The position numbers and the translations under genes were made by a program. Positions 38,662-50,557 of a stretch of 64,000 nt of DNA are shown here, in pieces (positions within the stretch are counted from its first letter, which is position 1; every line of letters starts with the position of its first letter). The stretch is from Ceratodon purpureus. Its lineage: Eukaryota; Streptophyta; Bryopsida; Pseudoditrichales; Ditrichaceae. The notes under the pieces were generated by a model. The model did no database searches, had not been told where the DNA came from, and saw nothing but the letters and a program-made list of their open reading frames with translations. Where the stretch lies: contig CM026427.1 of NCBI GenBank assembly GCA_014871385.1, positions 10,292,430 through 10,356,429 of the forward strand, read 5' to 3'.

Positions 38662-40215
38662 ATGGAGGTGGAAACAAATGGGAAGGCACCAAGTGACCTT
38701 CAAGTGGCCCTTATTCTGCAAGACAGATTGCAGAGACTCTCAGCAGGTTCACTTTCAGGAGATGAAGTGGCAACAATGTGGAACCTTCTTGAAGTTGCTG
38801 AACAGGAACTGGAAATTTCTGCAGAGATGCATCTCAAGTCTTATAAACGACGGAAGAAGCCTGTAGATTCTGGAGTAGACGGCAGTAAAAGTGTTGCATG
38901 TGGACATTCGTGCTCCGTGCACATGGAGCTTCCGAACTCCGCACTTCGGGGCAGTCTGCCTCATGAGATGTTGCAGCTCATATTTTCTCGACTTCCAGTG
39001 CAAGATATCCGAAGCCTTAGATTCCTTTCGAAGGCCTGGAAAACTATGGTTACAATTGACACAAGTTTTCATCGGATTTGTGATGCGGTTCATGGGAGAT
39101 TGATTGCACTCGTTACTAGTGCGCACTTTCTTAAACCTGGAACATTCTGGATTAGGGTTTTTAGCACCAAGTCTAACAGTTGGGATAGTTTCGAAATTGT
39201 TATCAAACGTCCTGCATTGGCTGGGCCTGTTAGGCTTACAGCAGCTTCTGAACGGAACTCGGGACTGGTGACGACCGAAGCAGTATGTGGAGATGGAGGG
39301 TTGGTGTGTTTTGTCTCGAGTATATGTTTCAAGTCAGGGTTGTTCATTACGGTTGTGAATCCCTTAACAGGAAAATCACATGAGCTGCCTCCTTTGCTTG
39401 AACTGTGTGACTACCGGATGGTGCACATGATGGTGAGCGACGAAACAAAAAGTTTTAAGGTTTTTGTTATGGGTCACTGTAAGACATCCGTACATGCTGC
39501 TGATGATGACGCGGATCCAAATGACTATATAGAAATAGCAGACACAGTGGAGGTGTATGATTCTATAAAAAAATGTTGGGGAAGAGCTGAGAAACCATTG
39601 GATTTCGTATTTGGAAGACGATCCCACTATAGAAATGATTGTTGGGTCAGTTTTGTGTTTAGCACTGGACCGTGCGCGCAAAACTTTGCTGGAGGAAGAT
39701 TGATATGCCTAGAAGGTTTGGGGAGCCCAATATTGTTGACCAGCTATGCACGTTACAAAGATCATTTTTTCGTGCTACGATTGGATACAGACGGTCCTGC
39801 GAATGACGCGTTTGAAACCCAATCACCCACTTATTACATTGAGGAGTTTTATGTTCAAACACCAGCAAGGAGGTGGGTGAAAGTCTGCAAGCATAGGTGT
39901 GCTCCGTTTGAGCACCCTCCTAAGAGCACAACATTCAAGATGAAACTTTGTGCATGCAGCGGTTTTCTAGTGGTACTGTGCACGAGCATTGGAGGAAGCT
40001 GTATGCGTTATGACATCAAACTTGGATGGCTTTACGATTTATCCACACGCAAGTGGCGAGGCCTTGAACTGCCAGCATTGCCATTGGGTCGGAGAACATA
40101 CGATGAGAGCAAATCACAATTTACTGTGAAAACACCAGAAGAAGGACTTACTACACATACCTGGGATTGCACGCAGATGGTTGATTTTGCTTGTGACCTT
40201 AAATGGAGTGCGTAA
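38662..40215 (+). CDS. F-box protein with N-terminal extension
   Basis: A single uninterrupted frame of 517 residues. Residues 98-138 form an F-box: SLPHEMLQLIFSRLPVQDIR continuing into SLRFLSKAWKTMV. This would bind SKP1 in an SCF ubiquitin ligase. The N-terminal 90 residues are mostly helical and charged, including EVAEQELEISAEMHLKSYKR. The C-terminal 370 residues contain F-box-associated/kelch-like patterns (LFITVVNPLTGKSHELPPL, VEVYDSIKKCW, WLYDLSTRKWRGLELP), probably a beta-propeller that recognises substrate. The target is unknown. A possible 5'-leader intron begins at 37855. No break is seen. Confidence 0.85.
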   Translation: MEVETNGKAPSDLQVALILQDRLQRLSAGSLSGDEVATMWNLLEVAEQELEISAEMHLKSYKRRKKPVDSGVDGSKSVACGHSCSVHMELPNSALRGSLPHEMLQLIFSRLPVQDIRSLRFLSKAWKTMVTIDTSFHRICDAVHGRLIALVTSAHFLKPGTFWIRVFSTKSNSWDSFEIVIKRPALAGPVRLTAASERNSGLVTTEAVCGDGGLVCFVSSICFKSGLFITVVNPLTGKSHELPPLLELCDYRMVHMMVSDETKSFKVFVMGHCKTSVHAADDDADPNDYIEIADTVEVYDSIKKCWGRAEKPLDFVFGRRSHYRNDCWVSFVFSTGPCAQNFAGGRLICLEGLGSPILLTSYARYKDHFFVLRLDTDGPANDAFETQSPTYYIEEFYVQTPARRWVKVCKHRCAPFEHPPKSTTFKMKLCACSGFLVVLCTSIGGSCMRYDIKLGWLYDLSTRKWRGLELPALPLGRRTYDESKSQFTVKTPEEGLTTHTWDCTQMVDFACDLKWSA

Positions 40216-43200
40216 TGCGATCGGGGATCACTTCACGGGATGTGGCCTTCATGAACATGTTTAGCTGTTGTTTTTATGAAGAAACTTAACCCTACTGTCA
40301 ATTGCATTATTATTCCTGGACTCTTTTGGTCTCATGATAGAGTCTGTCCCGTGTCTGCATTGTCTGTAGTTGCTGCCAAGATTTCGAAGATGCTAGTGTG
40401 TTGAGGACTTCGAGAATCGCATCATCTAATTGTAGTTCATCAATTCTTATTGTAACGTACTGGGGAAGCAGTCACGATGCATATTCTTCGTTGAGCTGTT
40501 TGATACGCATATGGTAGATCCTTTCACGACTTGATAACTTCACCGTGAACAAGCTCTGTGATGGTGTATTAGCGTCTGCTTAAGACTCGCAACTTCCAAA
40601 AGCGTGCAGTTGAATTGCAAGAGATTCTCTTGGTAGTAGCCATTCAGAGTTGCTACCTGTAAACAACGTCACAGACCAAATGCTTGAGAGTTTGTACCAG
40701 TTCCTCAACTGGAATTCAGAGATGCTGCAAGGAGGGTTTTACTGAGCCACCTACGTAAGGATGCAGAAGTAGTTGAACTCTTGCTCTGTCTAACCTACTA
40801 TCAATTGAACCATAGTTACTAAATTCCTTTGCTTTCACAAATCCCTACTCCAAGAAGTTGATGCATGCTCAACAAGAGCAACACCAACAGATCCGCATAC
40901 TATACGGCGCACGCTGTTCTCTTGCAACCCTCCCTTACAAACTTTAAAATGAAACCTACACTGTTTTCAAGAGTACCGGTTCTATCTTTGCCTGTATTTG
41001 AACGAACATGAAACCTAACTCTAAACTATCTGGAATACCGGTTGGAAGCAATCGCCAATATTCCTGCTTGGGAAACTCAATCCTAACATGAACCCCTCCC
41101 CTCGCAGAAGAACGAGCCAGATCCGTGAGCAAGTGAGCAACGCGGTCATAGTCCCACAACGCGACCTTCTCAACCCGAAACTCCTTGATCACACTCCTGC
41201 TGATCGTGCAGTCCTGAATGGGTGATTTTTGGGCGAATATATGGTTTTTTAGGAATTTTTTCATTGAAGAACTTGAGGTCTTTTCAAGTTTGGACAGCTA
41301 AAAAAAGCTCTGAATCCTGAAGATTTTTTTTTTTTTTTTTTAATTTTTAGCTGTAATGTAGTTTTAACCAAATTTCTTTTAAAACTACAACTTACGCAAG
41401 TTGTGGTGTACATGAGGCCTAATCAGGTAGGGTTCAAAGTTTGAACAAAAAATTTGCACACATGTTGAAAATAAAGTCCAACCTATTTTGATATTGCAGT
41501 TGTTTAAATCAAGAAAAATTGATAATGGAATTTTGGTGTATGAGTAGTTCATTAATTAGTTGATTTTAAGATCTTATGGCTATATCTAGTAAAAAATTAT
41601 TAATTGAGATTTTTATGGCCTGAAGTAAGAAAGACGAAAGTTTGATTGTTTGGGCCATCTTGTAGAAAAGATCTTTGGAAGTTCAAGATAATTTTTTTCT
41701 TCAACACATCCAACCATATTTCATATAGTCCAATTGGAATAGAAATTTCAATAAATAATCACATGGCTATTGCCATATTTTCAAAGTTCTTAGACCTATA
41801 GAATGTGTAATAATTCAAAAAAAAAAAAAAACTCTACAAATCTAAATTCAACTATATTAGAAACCAATTTTGACCACAAAAGCATTTTAAAGTCCACATT
41901 GCATATGCAAAAGCAACTTATGATTGATTGCACAAAACAAAGTGAATTACTATAAACTAAAATTTGTTCGTCATTTCCCCAACTTTCTTTCAACTTTGAG
42001 TTTTTTTGAAAATATGGCAATGAAGATGGATATTCAATTATTCAATTGCATCTAATCAATTTAGAGAGTTGTTTGTAGAAGCAAATAATCCATCGTTTAT
42101 CATAGTAATTCAAGAAACTATTTCATTACTATGTGGCAATCTAAAACTAGGTATACACTTTAATACTAAAGCTCTTTGAGACCACATTGTGCTTGCATCA
42201 CTTCTGAGCATACTATTTTAAGCTCCTAGATTATTGGACTTTTCAATATTTTTACTACACATAGCTTTCACCAGTTTTTTTTCAACAACATAATTTTTGA
42301 AGCATTTCAAATTACGATGCAAAAGTTACGGATCTAGAAGGATGTATTCTAAATTTAGGCACCAATGACCAATCACAATCTCCCATTTTTTTACCCAAGT
42401 TGCATGTTGTTCTTAAAGGCAAAGACCATATTTCAAAGGGTATGCACTTGCAATATAATCAATCCAATGTTTTTTTCATTCATATACAGTATTGACAATT
42501 TTCATCCAACAATTTTTTTTCATCTAATTAGTAGTTTCCACCTAGAAGAGGTCTTTTCATCTTTGCATTTTTTTCATCCGGTTGAGAGTTTCTATGAACA
42601 AGTCCGTTTTCATATTCCAGCACAAGTTTTTCATCTATTGAAAAATTTAAATCTGGCCTTCAAATTTCATCTGACACTGACATTTATCATCCTATTTTTG
42701 TGACTTTGCAACGGGTCCATTGACAAGACTCACAAATCAAAGCGGCCTCTTTGAAATTATAGGAAATTATATCATTTATACTTCAATAATTAGTAGAAAT
42801 TCAAGGTTTACTTTGTTTTCATTGAACTTTTTTGAAGTTCTTTTCCTCATTGAAAAAATATAATTTTTGTTCAGATTTTTAATGGGACATATTTAGGTTA
42901 TCCTTCTAGTTGTTTTTAATCTGGAGAATGTAAGGCATTTTTTGTATACCTACAATGACTAAAACAAAAAAAAATTACCATTTCAAAGCATGCATGGGGT
43001 TCAAAGTTGGTGAGCGTAAACCCAACTTTCATACCTACAAGAATTGATAGCCCCTCCACCTGTCAAATTTTTGGCATTTTCGGCTCCAAAAACACCAAGA
43101 AACTCTAGGGGTTAAAGAACACACATTAGGTGATTCAATCCACAATAGATAGTCCCTACCTTATCAAATAGAGTTTCATCAAAAAAATAGAAAAATAAAA

Positions 43201-43543
43201 AAATTCTTACCCAAATACAAAAATATTACGAAAAAAAGGAGATGCAAAATATGTGTGACCAAAATAAATGCTGTTATCAAGATTTGATTAAAGTCACCAC
43301 AGACTTCAACCCCTTCCATTTCTATAATGTTTATGAAGAGATCAAAGCCACAATATCCAGAGACATAAAAGACAACCACAATTTAACATATTACTGACAA
43401 GGATTCACAAAGTATACCACATCGGCAACCACAGTCCTCCATGCCACATGAGCTCAGGTGAGTCCACTATGAGCTCTCTCTCTCTCCCAAATATTAAGCA
43501 TCATGAGGAACAATGTAAGAACGTCCACTCACAGGGTCCATGT
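40216..43543. other. AT-rich intergenic region
   Basis: The first 400 bases should be the F-box 3' leader. From 41300 to 43400 the sequence is strongly AT-rich with homopolymer runs. A segment near 43060-43125 ends in CTAGGGGTTAAAG, similar to the right border of the candidate element at 57764-58696. The remainder shows no gene. Confidence 0.5.
40956..41264 (-). CDS. Unrecognised small ORF, possibly a gene fragment
   Basis: A frame of 102 residues with a true ATG. The middle and end (VEKVALWDYDRVAHLLTDLA, EFPKQEYWRLLPTGIPDSLE) look like globular protein rather than noise, and codons are balanced compared with the flanking AT-rich DNA. I cannot assign a family. It may be the last exon of a longer or decayed gene whose upstream part is not recognisable in the AT-rich sequence to the right. 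Confidence 0.25.
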   Translation of the reverse strand: MKKFLKNHIFAQKSPIQDCTISRSVIKEFRVEKVALWDYDRVAHLLTDLARSSARGGVHVRIEFPKQEYWRLLPTGIPDSLELGFMFVQIQAKIEPVLLKTV

Positions 43544-45870
43544 CTACTCTAATACCAGTTTCTGCAATGCTACGCAGATTGCAGGAAAATCTGGCCTAGA
43601 GCTAGGATTCTGACTCCAACATCGGACTAAAAGGTTTTTAAGGTCTTCTGGTACAGTAGTCGGAAGTGTTGGTCTTCCACCACGTGGTACATATTTTTTA
43701 ACTTGTAGTTCTGTAAGATCAGGGAAAGGCTTTTTTCCTGTCAGGATTTCAACACAGGTCATGGCGAAACTGTAGACATCAGCCTTCAACGAGTATGGTA
43801 GCAATAGCTCAGGACTACCTTTAACACCAAAAACCTCTGGAGCTCGCCACCTTGTGGTACCAGCATTGGCAGTAGTGAACGAAGTGTTATCAGATTCATA
43901 GCCAGCATGAATATCATTCCCTACATCCGCTTTTTCTGTGGTCCCAAAATCAGTGATCTTCAGCACATAACAAGGAGAGGCCAAATCACCTGGGTAACAT
44001 CTGAACAACACGTTCTTGCCCTTCAGATCTCCATGAAGTATACCCATTTTGTGCAGATATGACATCCCTGTTGCTATTTGATGCATAAAGTTAACTCCTA
44101 AGCTTAACAGCAAGGGATTACCGTGCAAGTCCGGGTTGTGTTCAATCGAAACTACATTCTGTAAGTCACCATCTAGTAGCTCCATGACAACCATAGGGCT
44201 TTTATCAGATTTACGATAAGCAAAGCCCACCAGTTGTACAATGTTCGGATGTCGCAGTGGGAGAAGTTCAATCTGCAACTCTTTTCTTAAACCGATCATA
44301 TCATTAGGATGTAAAATCTTCACTGCATACTCACGCTGTAACCATCGGCATTTAAACACTTCTGCAAAACCGCCTCTTCCAATGCGATTCCGATCAAGTA
44401 CATCGATCTCAGATGATTCAATCATCAGATAATGCGGCAGCTCCTGTATCTCTGACGTAGCTGGGCGTGAATGATTCATTTTTCCCGACACCAATATGTC
44501 GGATGCCAAGAAATCCTTCAAGGCTGATCTTTTCATAAACAGAAAACCCAAAATGCTCGAGATAATGGTCTCGCTATTTCCAATCTCAAGTTTCCATGAC
44601 TTCATCTTTTCCAGAGTGTATCTCTTGTCCATTTCCGCACTTAGTTCGAACAATTTGTCTTCATCGAAGTAGTGAAGCGGCACTAAAGATTGTAGTTGAT
44701 TCCAGATTCGCTGCTTCCTGAGTTCATACTCAATATGATATCCCCTTGCATGTAAACAATAGTTTTCAAAGCTTGACCAAATGCAGGCCTTTAACTCCAT
44801 TTGAATTGCCAAGAAGGAATTTTGGTTGACTCCAGCAGTCACGATGCTTCCAAACCAGTCCACTTCTGTGTATTTTTTGAGCAGAAAGAATCCCTGCTGT
44901 AGCACGCTTATAGTGACCGATGGGAGCCACGGACAGCCTGTGAATATGGGAGCTCCATCATCGAAGTACTTGTCGAATGAATTCAAGGCCTGCCCTACGT
45001 GATTGTAGAAATCGACAAGCTGCGCGCACTGGTTCTGGTTGATTTGAAAACTGCCACGAAGATTATTCACCCTGTTGATGATGTCAAGTGCATCTGAGAA
45101 ACTGGTCTGCCTGCGACAATCAGAAGGGCAAGTAGGTTATACCCTTCGACCGAACTTAGTAAAACCCAAGGACAACACTACAGTCATTGTGTATATGTGT
45201 GGTTGGTGTCAAGTTTGTCACAAGTTTTTGACAATTATCACATAGAAATATGAATGAATGCCACAAGAATATTTTTGAAGCCCCCCTCTATCTCTAGAAA
45301 CTTATCAAAGATATTAAAGTGGAAGTAAATTCCCTCAACACAAATTATAACCTTTTATGCTAAATATAGTTAATAAGGAAATGAGTTTACATGAAATTGA
45401 CATGGGAATGATTTGTGGTTGGAGATGGATTCCTTATGAGCTCACGCATGAATAGAAACTTGAATATTTCATAGACCACCATTGTACAATCCATTTAGAG
45501 TCTCTCCAAAAGTATTTGGAAGCCTGTCACAAGGAAGTTTGAACAGCTTACTCACATATAGTATATAAGAACTGCAGGAATTTATCAAAATAACAAGAAT
45601 GTCACCCACCGGAATTAGACGTTATAGATCTCCACTAAACGGTACTAAAGTTTACAAGTCTAAATATTCAGAGAAATTCAGAACTTAGAAGGGTGACACT
45701 TTCACCCTCAGTGAAGAATTATGCTACACAGGTCTTGTTTCCAAACCTAGAATCAGCACACTAGGAGCACATTGAGTGCACAATGATACAAGGTCGGAAT
45801 TGAGTACTGCGACTTACCTCAGAGATGTCCAGCCAGTGAAGAGAGATTTCCTGTTGCGCGTTTTCCTTTC
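43544..45870 (-). CDS. Serine/threonine-type protein kinase, 5' end unresolved
   Basis: The main exon runs 45110-43544. An upstream exon ending at 45818 (GAG/GTAAGT donor) joins in phase and reads ...EERKTRNRKSLFTGWTSLRQ before TSFSDALDIINRV. An in-frame stop lies above about 45870, so a further upstream exon with the start codon is needed; I could not place it. Numbering from codon 45070 (a GTG, not a start), a helical N-terminal part of about 220 residues precedes the kinase domain. The glycine loop is GRGGFAEVF (231-239), the ATP-lysine is in AVKIL (251), the catalytic loop is HGDLKGKN (346-353), DFG is at 374-376 and RAPEV around 410. Arg before the catalytic Asp is replaced by Gly, so this is a non-RD kinase. 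The end is typical (RCWSQNPSSRPDF). It looks like a tyrosine-kinase-like plant kinase; the pathway is unknown. Confidence 0.85.
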
Positions 45871-46699
45871 CTCAACCGCAACTTACGACAGCAAGCCAGT
45901 GATCAATCGCAGCAGGTCTATGGGCATGCACTACTCTCCTTAAGAGGACTTCAAAGTAGATCTGCGCTCCTAACCTCTCTTTACTAGATCTGCGCTCTCA
46001 CAGCAAGCTGGTACCAGAACTCAAAGAGGAGTACGTCCCAGCAAATTTCAAAATGAACTCTGAAAGGAAGTGCACATTCCTACAACATTGTCAAGTTCCC
46101 ATTTAAGTGCCAGATTGTAAACCTGCGGGTGGTTGCAGTAGCCTTGCAGGTCCTCTCTATGAATCTCCAAACCACACACAGTACAGAAACGGATCTCTGC
46201 TACTTAGATGTGCCGGCAACTCAAAAAAAACGTAAGTGCGGGCTGAAGGCTCGGAGAGTTGAGAAGAAGACACCAGGAGATTCGAGGATCCGGGCAGTGG
46301 GGTTGGAGGTCGAATTCTCTGAGACCGAGGGGCTGGGCAGCTTCAGTGACTAGGCTGAGTGCGCAAGTGCCCAGCTGCATGATTCATGTTTAACTTACTA
46401 TATTTTTATTTCAAGGCCCCCATTATTTATTGGCAGGTGCTCATCTTGATAAGCCACAGCCAGCCTGGAACTTTAAACCCAGTTGACTAACTCACCCCTG
46501 TATGGTAATAGGACCACTCGCCGAGCCCTTCAACCAGATTAATGGTACTGGTGGCGTGAAAAAAATACAGAAAGGGGGAATTTTCTAATGGCACCATGCA
46601 TTGGAAGTTGGAACCTGCAACCCTCTCGGATTGGTAGTTTCTTGTGATTCCTCACTTTGTGACTTCTTTCTCTTGACCAGCGGCGAGGTAGGAGTTTGA

Positions 46700-47528
46700 G
46701 AGTGCGTCCTTTAGGGTGCGTGGGTCCAAATCTAGGCTTTATCTGCCAGAATGTAGACCACCTGGTTACTGCATTGAACAAAGTTGCCAGTGACGGAAAC
46801 TGAGTCAGAGATGAAAACTTGATCCCAATTGCCACAGTGAAGCAAGAACCTTAGAACTCATTGATTTTTTATTTATTTATTTTTGTTTTATACACTGAAT
46901 AATTTCATAATAGATTTTATAATGAAAATATTTACAAATTAACTTTTAGAAGTTTAACTATTACATTAGTGATTTTCAAAAAATGAAAATTTTATTTGAT
47001 TGATTGGTCAAGTGATTATTTAATGAAAAATGATTTTATGTAAAAGGTTTTTTGCACCCTAATTCTTTGATTTTGATCATTTTGAGTTTTACATATTTTT
47101 AACATTATTTGGATGATAAAGTAGGGGCTATAAAACCCATAATTCAATGAATTCAACCCTAGCTACCCCGCTATTGTTGTTTTGAGTGAACCCTAAGACT
47201 TAACGGGCAATGGGTCCTACCGGACTTGTTGCTTTTATTCAAACCCTTCTCGCTCTGCTCGATGAGTTTGAAAAGCCTTATATCATTTATGATAAATGTG
47301 CATTTTACTTATAAAACTTAATTTAATTAATAATTTTTTAAATTTATTTTCCTAATTTTTTCTTTAGAAGAATAGTTACGGTAAACAATTAAAACTGTAT
47401 ATTTCATTCAATCCCAAACCAAAATCTATTTACATCCCTATCCATTACTTGATTAGTATCTTATTGGACTTTGAATTTGTCAGTTGACATGCCGTCACAC
47501 TGACTTACGCACCCTAAAGGACGCACTC
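46700..47528. mobile_element. Candidate MITE-like element with 22-bp terminal inverted repeats
   Basis: The 22-mer starting GAGTGCGTCCTTTAGGGTGC at 46700-46721 recurs as its exact reverse complement at 47507-47528. The enclosed 830 bases are AT-rich on the right and have no transposase-like frame. Two exact inverted 22-mers so close are unlikely by chance and suggest a non-autonomous DNA element. True ends and target duplication could not be fixed, so the borders may lie a few bases off. Confidence 0.5.
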
Positions 47529-47852
47529 CCAAAAGTTGTCCTCACGAGCGCCTATCTCGCTTGGCATTGTCCTATTCTTTTGCAGCGACTCAGCGAGTAA
47601 TAATGTTCTCTCGTTTGTGTCAAAATAAAAATACACAAAGGTGAAGCAACTAATACGGAAAACATTGACCCAAAAAAGAAATACAATATTTGTGAAGTTG
47701 CATCGTAGTTTCTGTGAATTTTCAAAGGTTTAAAGCAATTTTTTTAATAATCAATAGTAGAAGGTCATAAAAACCATGTACAAATGAATCAAAAACTAAA
47801 ATGGAATCTTGTTGATTTGATTTAATTCCATATTGCCAATTACCAACGGGGA

Positions 47853-47873
47853 GGGGGGGGGGGGGGGGGGGGG
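47853..47873 (+). repeat. Poly(G) tract
   Basis: Twenty-one consecutive G residues on the plus strand, preceded by GGGGA, lie inside AT-rich DNA. Confidence 0.9.
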
Positions 47874-48784
47874 TCACTATTCATAAAAATTAAGGGAATA
47901 GGTGCAAACATGGGGTATTTTATGGGGAGGGAGGGGGCTATTACTTAATGAACACTATTTTTTGAAGGGGCTATTATTACATAATTTTCTAATATGTGTT
48001 TTTAAAGTGGGGGCTATGGGTAAGTATAAGTGTTGGATTACTAGTTAGGGTGTTTTATGGGACCCTATATTACTTATAATAAATATGTGATTTTTAAAAA
48101 AAATTGACCATTCCTGTGCTCTTACTAAAAGAACACTACCACATGGTCACTAAATACACAACAACAATGGAGCGATGTTTGGATATAAGGTTTCATACAA
48201 GAACCACAATTATACAGCATCAACTAGAAAACAGGAACATCACAAAAGAGAAGTTGAGAGCACTCTAAATACAAGGTTTCGTATCACAACGACAACTGAC
48301 GGCAGTTTTGGATCAAAATCTCTACTGACCAACAGTCTTTACAAGACAGCACACAAATACACCACTTGATTGATTACTCCTCACTTAAGGTTTGGAAACA
48401 AAATTAACGCCTACTACAAATTCAGTACTTCAATGTACCGAAGTTGGATAAGCAAACATAACAAGGTTCATGCAAAAAAAAGTGTTCATAAACACACCAA
48501 AAACTACGCTCTAAGTATTGTCCTATAGTATGCAATCTTTGCAGCGGCGTCCTGGACGAATCTGAAACATCAACAACAGTCCTACATAAGAAACACAAAA
48601 CTTACAGGCAATTGAAAAACCATTTAAAAAAAAACAGACAACAGCAATCACCCCTAAGAAAGCAGCAAAATAGATGGAGTTACGTGATACATACTAAGAG
48701 TATTGACTTCGAGTAATAATGAAGAAATATAAATGAAAAGAAATTGAAAAAGAGTATCTTCACGCGCGCTTAGTGCGCTGTGCC

Positions 48785-48935
48785 GGTGTGACCCAGATTG
48801 TTTCAAGGAGCTCTTGTCCAAAACCTATCTAAACAATGATCCAAAAACCATGTAAATCCTGAATGTATCGATGCTTCAAGTTCAGGGCCGCCACGTCGCC
48901 TTCAAAATCCAACCCCTGCAACCCAAAAACCACCC
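48785..48935 (-). CDS. Weak two-exon coding signal, C-terminal fragment
   Basis: On the minus strand a CAG acceptor near 48917 opens a frame reading GLDFEGDVAALNLKHRYIQD. A second acceptor (GATAG) near 48830 continues in phase with GFGQELLETIWVTPAQRTKR and a stop. The donor between them (CATG/GTTTTTGG) is poor. The residues look protein-like, but I recognise no family and find no clear upstream exon. It may be the end of a small or decayed gene. Confidence 0.2.
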
Positions 48936-50035
48936 ACATCACCGAGGTTAGCAAAGAAAATAAATCCCAAAATGATCTACGCAGCAGCTGATACCCCAAT
49001 CTCACGGCAGAGAAATTTTCCGAACACTAAACTAAACCAGCAAATCTCTTTCACCAGCAGCGGACAGCAAATCCTCAATCTCACCTTTATCAAATTTGCA
49101 CACCTTAAGCGCAAGAAATTTTTGGCGAAAAGTTATTTTTAATTTGATAACATGTGTGAAAAATTTCATGTTGAAATAACAAATACTCCACCCTAGGGAG
49201 GGTGTCAAAGTTGTGAGACAATTTTCCTCTTTGTTTCTCACAACTACACCTATTGGTAGATTTGGATTATCATTTTTTTGTGTAGGTCTTTTGAACTTTG
49301 ATTTTTTCACACATGTAATCAACATAAAGGTGTTTCCACTCCAAAATTTCTATAGGTAAAAAAAAAATTCTCAATCTTTGGGAGGGTGTCAAATTTGGCA
49401 GTTCTGAAACTTTTCTCACAACTACCCCATGGTGGTTAATCTTTGATAAATTTTGTTTCATAAGTCCCCTGGACTTGAAATTTGGTATGCATAAGGTAGT
49501 GGTCCCAGAAACCGTCTGAATTTCAGGTTTGCTCATTTGGAATAGTGGTGGAATTTTTTTATAATTTTTGGATGAAGTGCAAAGCTAGTGCAAAGCCATC
49601 CCCAAAAAAAAATCATTTTTTGAGTAAGTCTACAATTTCCTATGAATTTTTGAATGTTCAGCCCTAGGTGCTCCACTAACCGTCTCTAGAGTCATGGTTA
49701 ATATGACCACTTGGATTCTGAGAATAGGACGTTTCTGCACCAATCACAAGCACTCAATTTCTGCAGCCATAGACGGAATTAGAATGATTTTGCACAGTTT
49801 CAGGAACAGCCTATGTCAAGCCTATGGGACGGTTTTTGGGACGGGACGGTTTTTGGGAGCACTACCTTAGTCTCAACATAGAGATGATGTTTTCCCCAAA
49901 TTTTTAGGATAAAATAGCAATTGTTTAGTCCTGTGAAGGATGTCAAAGTTGGCAGCAGTGTCGGACACCATCCCTGGAATTGCCCAAACGCCATTCTGCC
50001 TTGGACCGTACTGTACCATGATGAAAATTCCAACC

Positions 50036-50038
50036 TAA
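50036..50038. repeat. Left TAA target-site copy
   Basis: TAA directly precedes the left terminal repeat. The matching TAA lies at 55498-55500. Three-base TAA/TTA duplications are the PIF/Harbinger signature. Confidence 0.6.
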
Positions 50039-50055
50039 AGCCCCCTTCGCACCAG
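50039..50055 (+). repeat. Left terminal inverted repeat of the Harbinger element
   Basis: Seventeen bases that pair, with four mismatches, with the right terminus at 55481-55497. Similarity fades quickly inward. Confidence 0.6.
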
Positions 50056-50557
50056 TGGACGCGACAGAGGTACAGTGCAAGTTAAAACGGTGGTATGGAA
50101 GAGTGGGTTCACACATGGTCAGGGTGTTAAAACCCGAACCTAGTCAGCAACTGACGTGTACATGGTTTGGGGACTCCTTATCAACAGTTGCAGGGCTGAG
50201 GCATGACGGTGCTACGAAGTAGATATGGAAGGAGCCCGAAGTCTGAATATAGTAAAAAAACGTATGGTAACGCAGAGGTATGGAGAACGTGTACAAGTGA
50301 GCAGTTAAGTTTGCAGATTACTTGCAGTTTATCTCGCTGCCCTTGCAAAAGCTTCGGCTACAAAGGAGGTGCCCGGAGACATGCCCGGGCGTACTGCCCG
50401 ATTTTCTCAAAGTCATGGGCGCCTTCATAAGAGCTACCCCGAACTCGTACCATGCATTCTACAATATTCTATTCTCTTCTACAGTACTCTGGACGTGCAT
50501 GCTACAGTTGGTGCAATCATTTTACTGCTCCTCTACGACGCTGCGTGACTCCTCGAG

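Larger units (their letters stand above)
45871..50038. other. Intergenic region with repeats
   Basis: The left edge may contain the first exon and promoter of the kinase gene. Positions 46700-47528 are bounded by a perfect 22-bp inverted repeat. A 21-base G run lies at 47853-47873. Positions 48780-48930 contain a weak two-exon coding signal, described separately. From about 49190 to 49960 a loose repeat of about 180 bp recurs with the word GGGTGTCAAAGTT. No secure gene. Confidence 0.5.
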
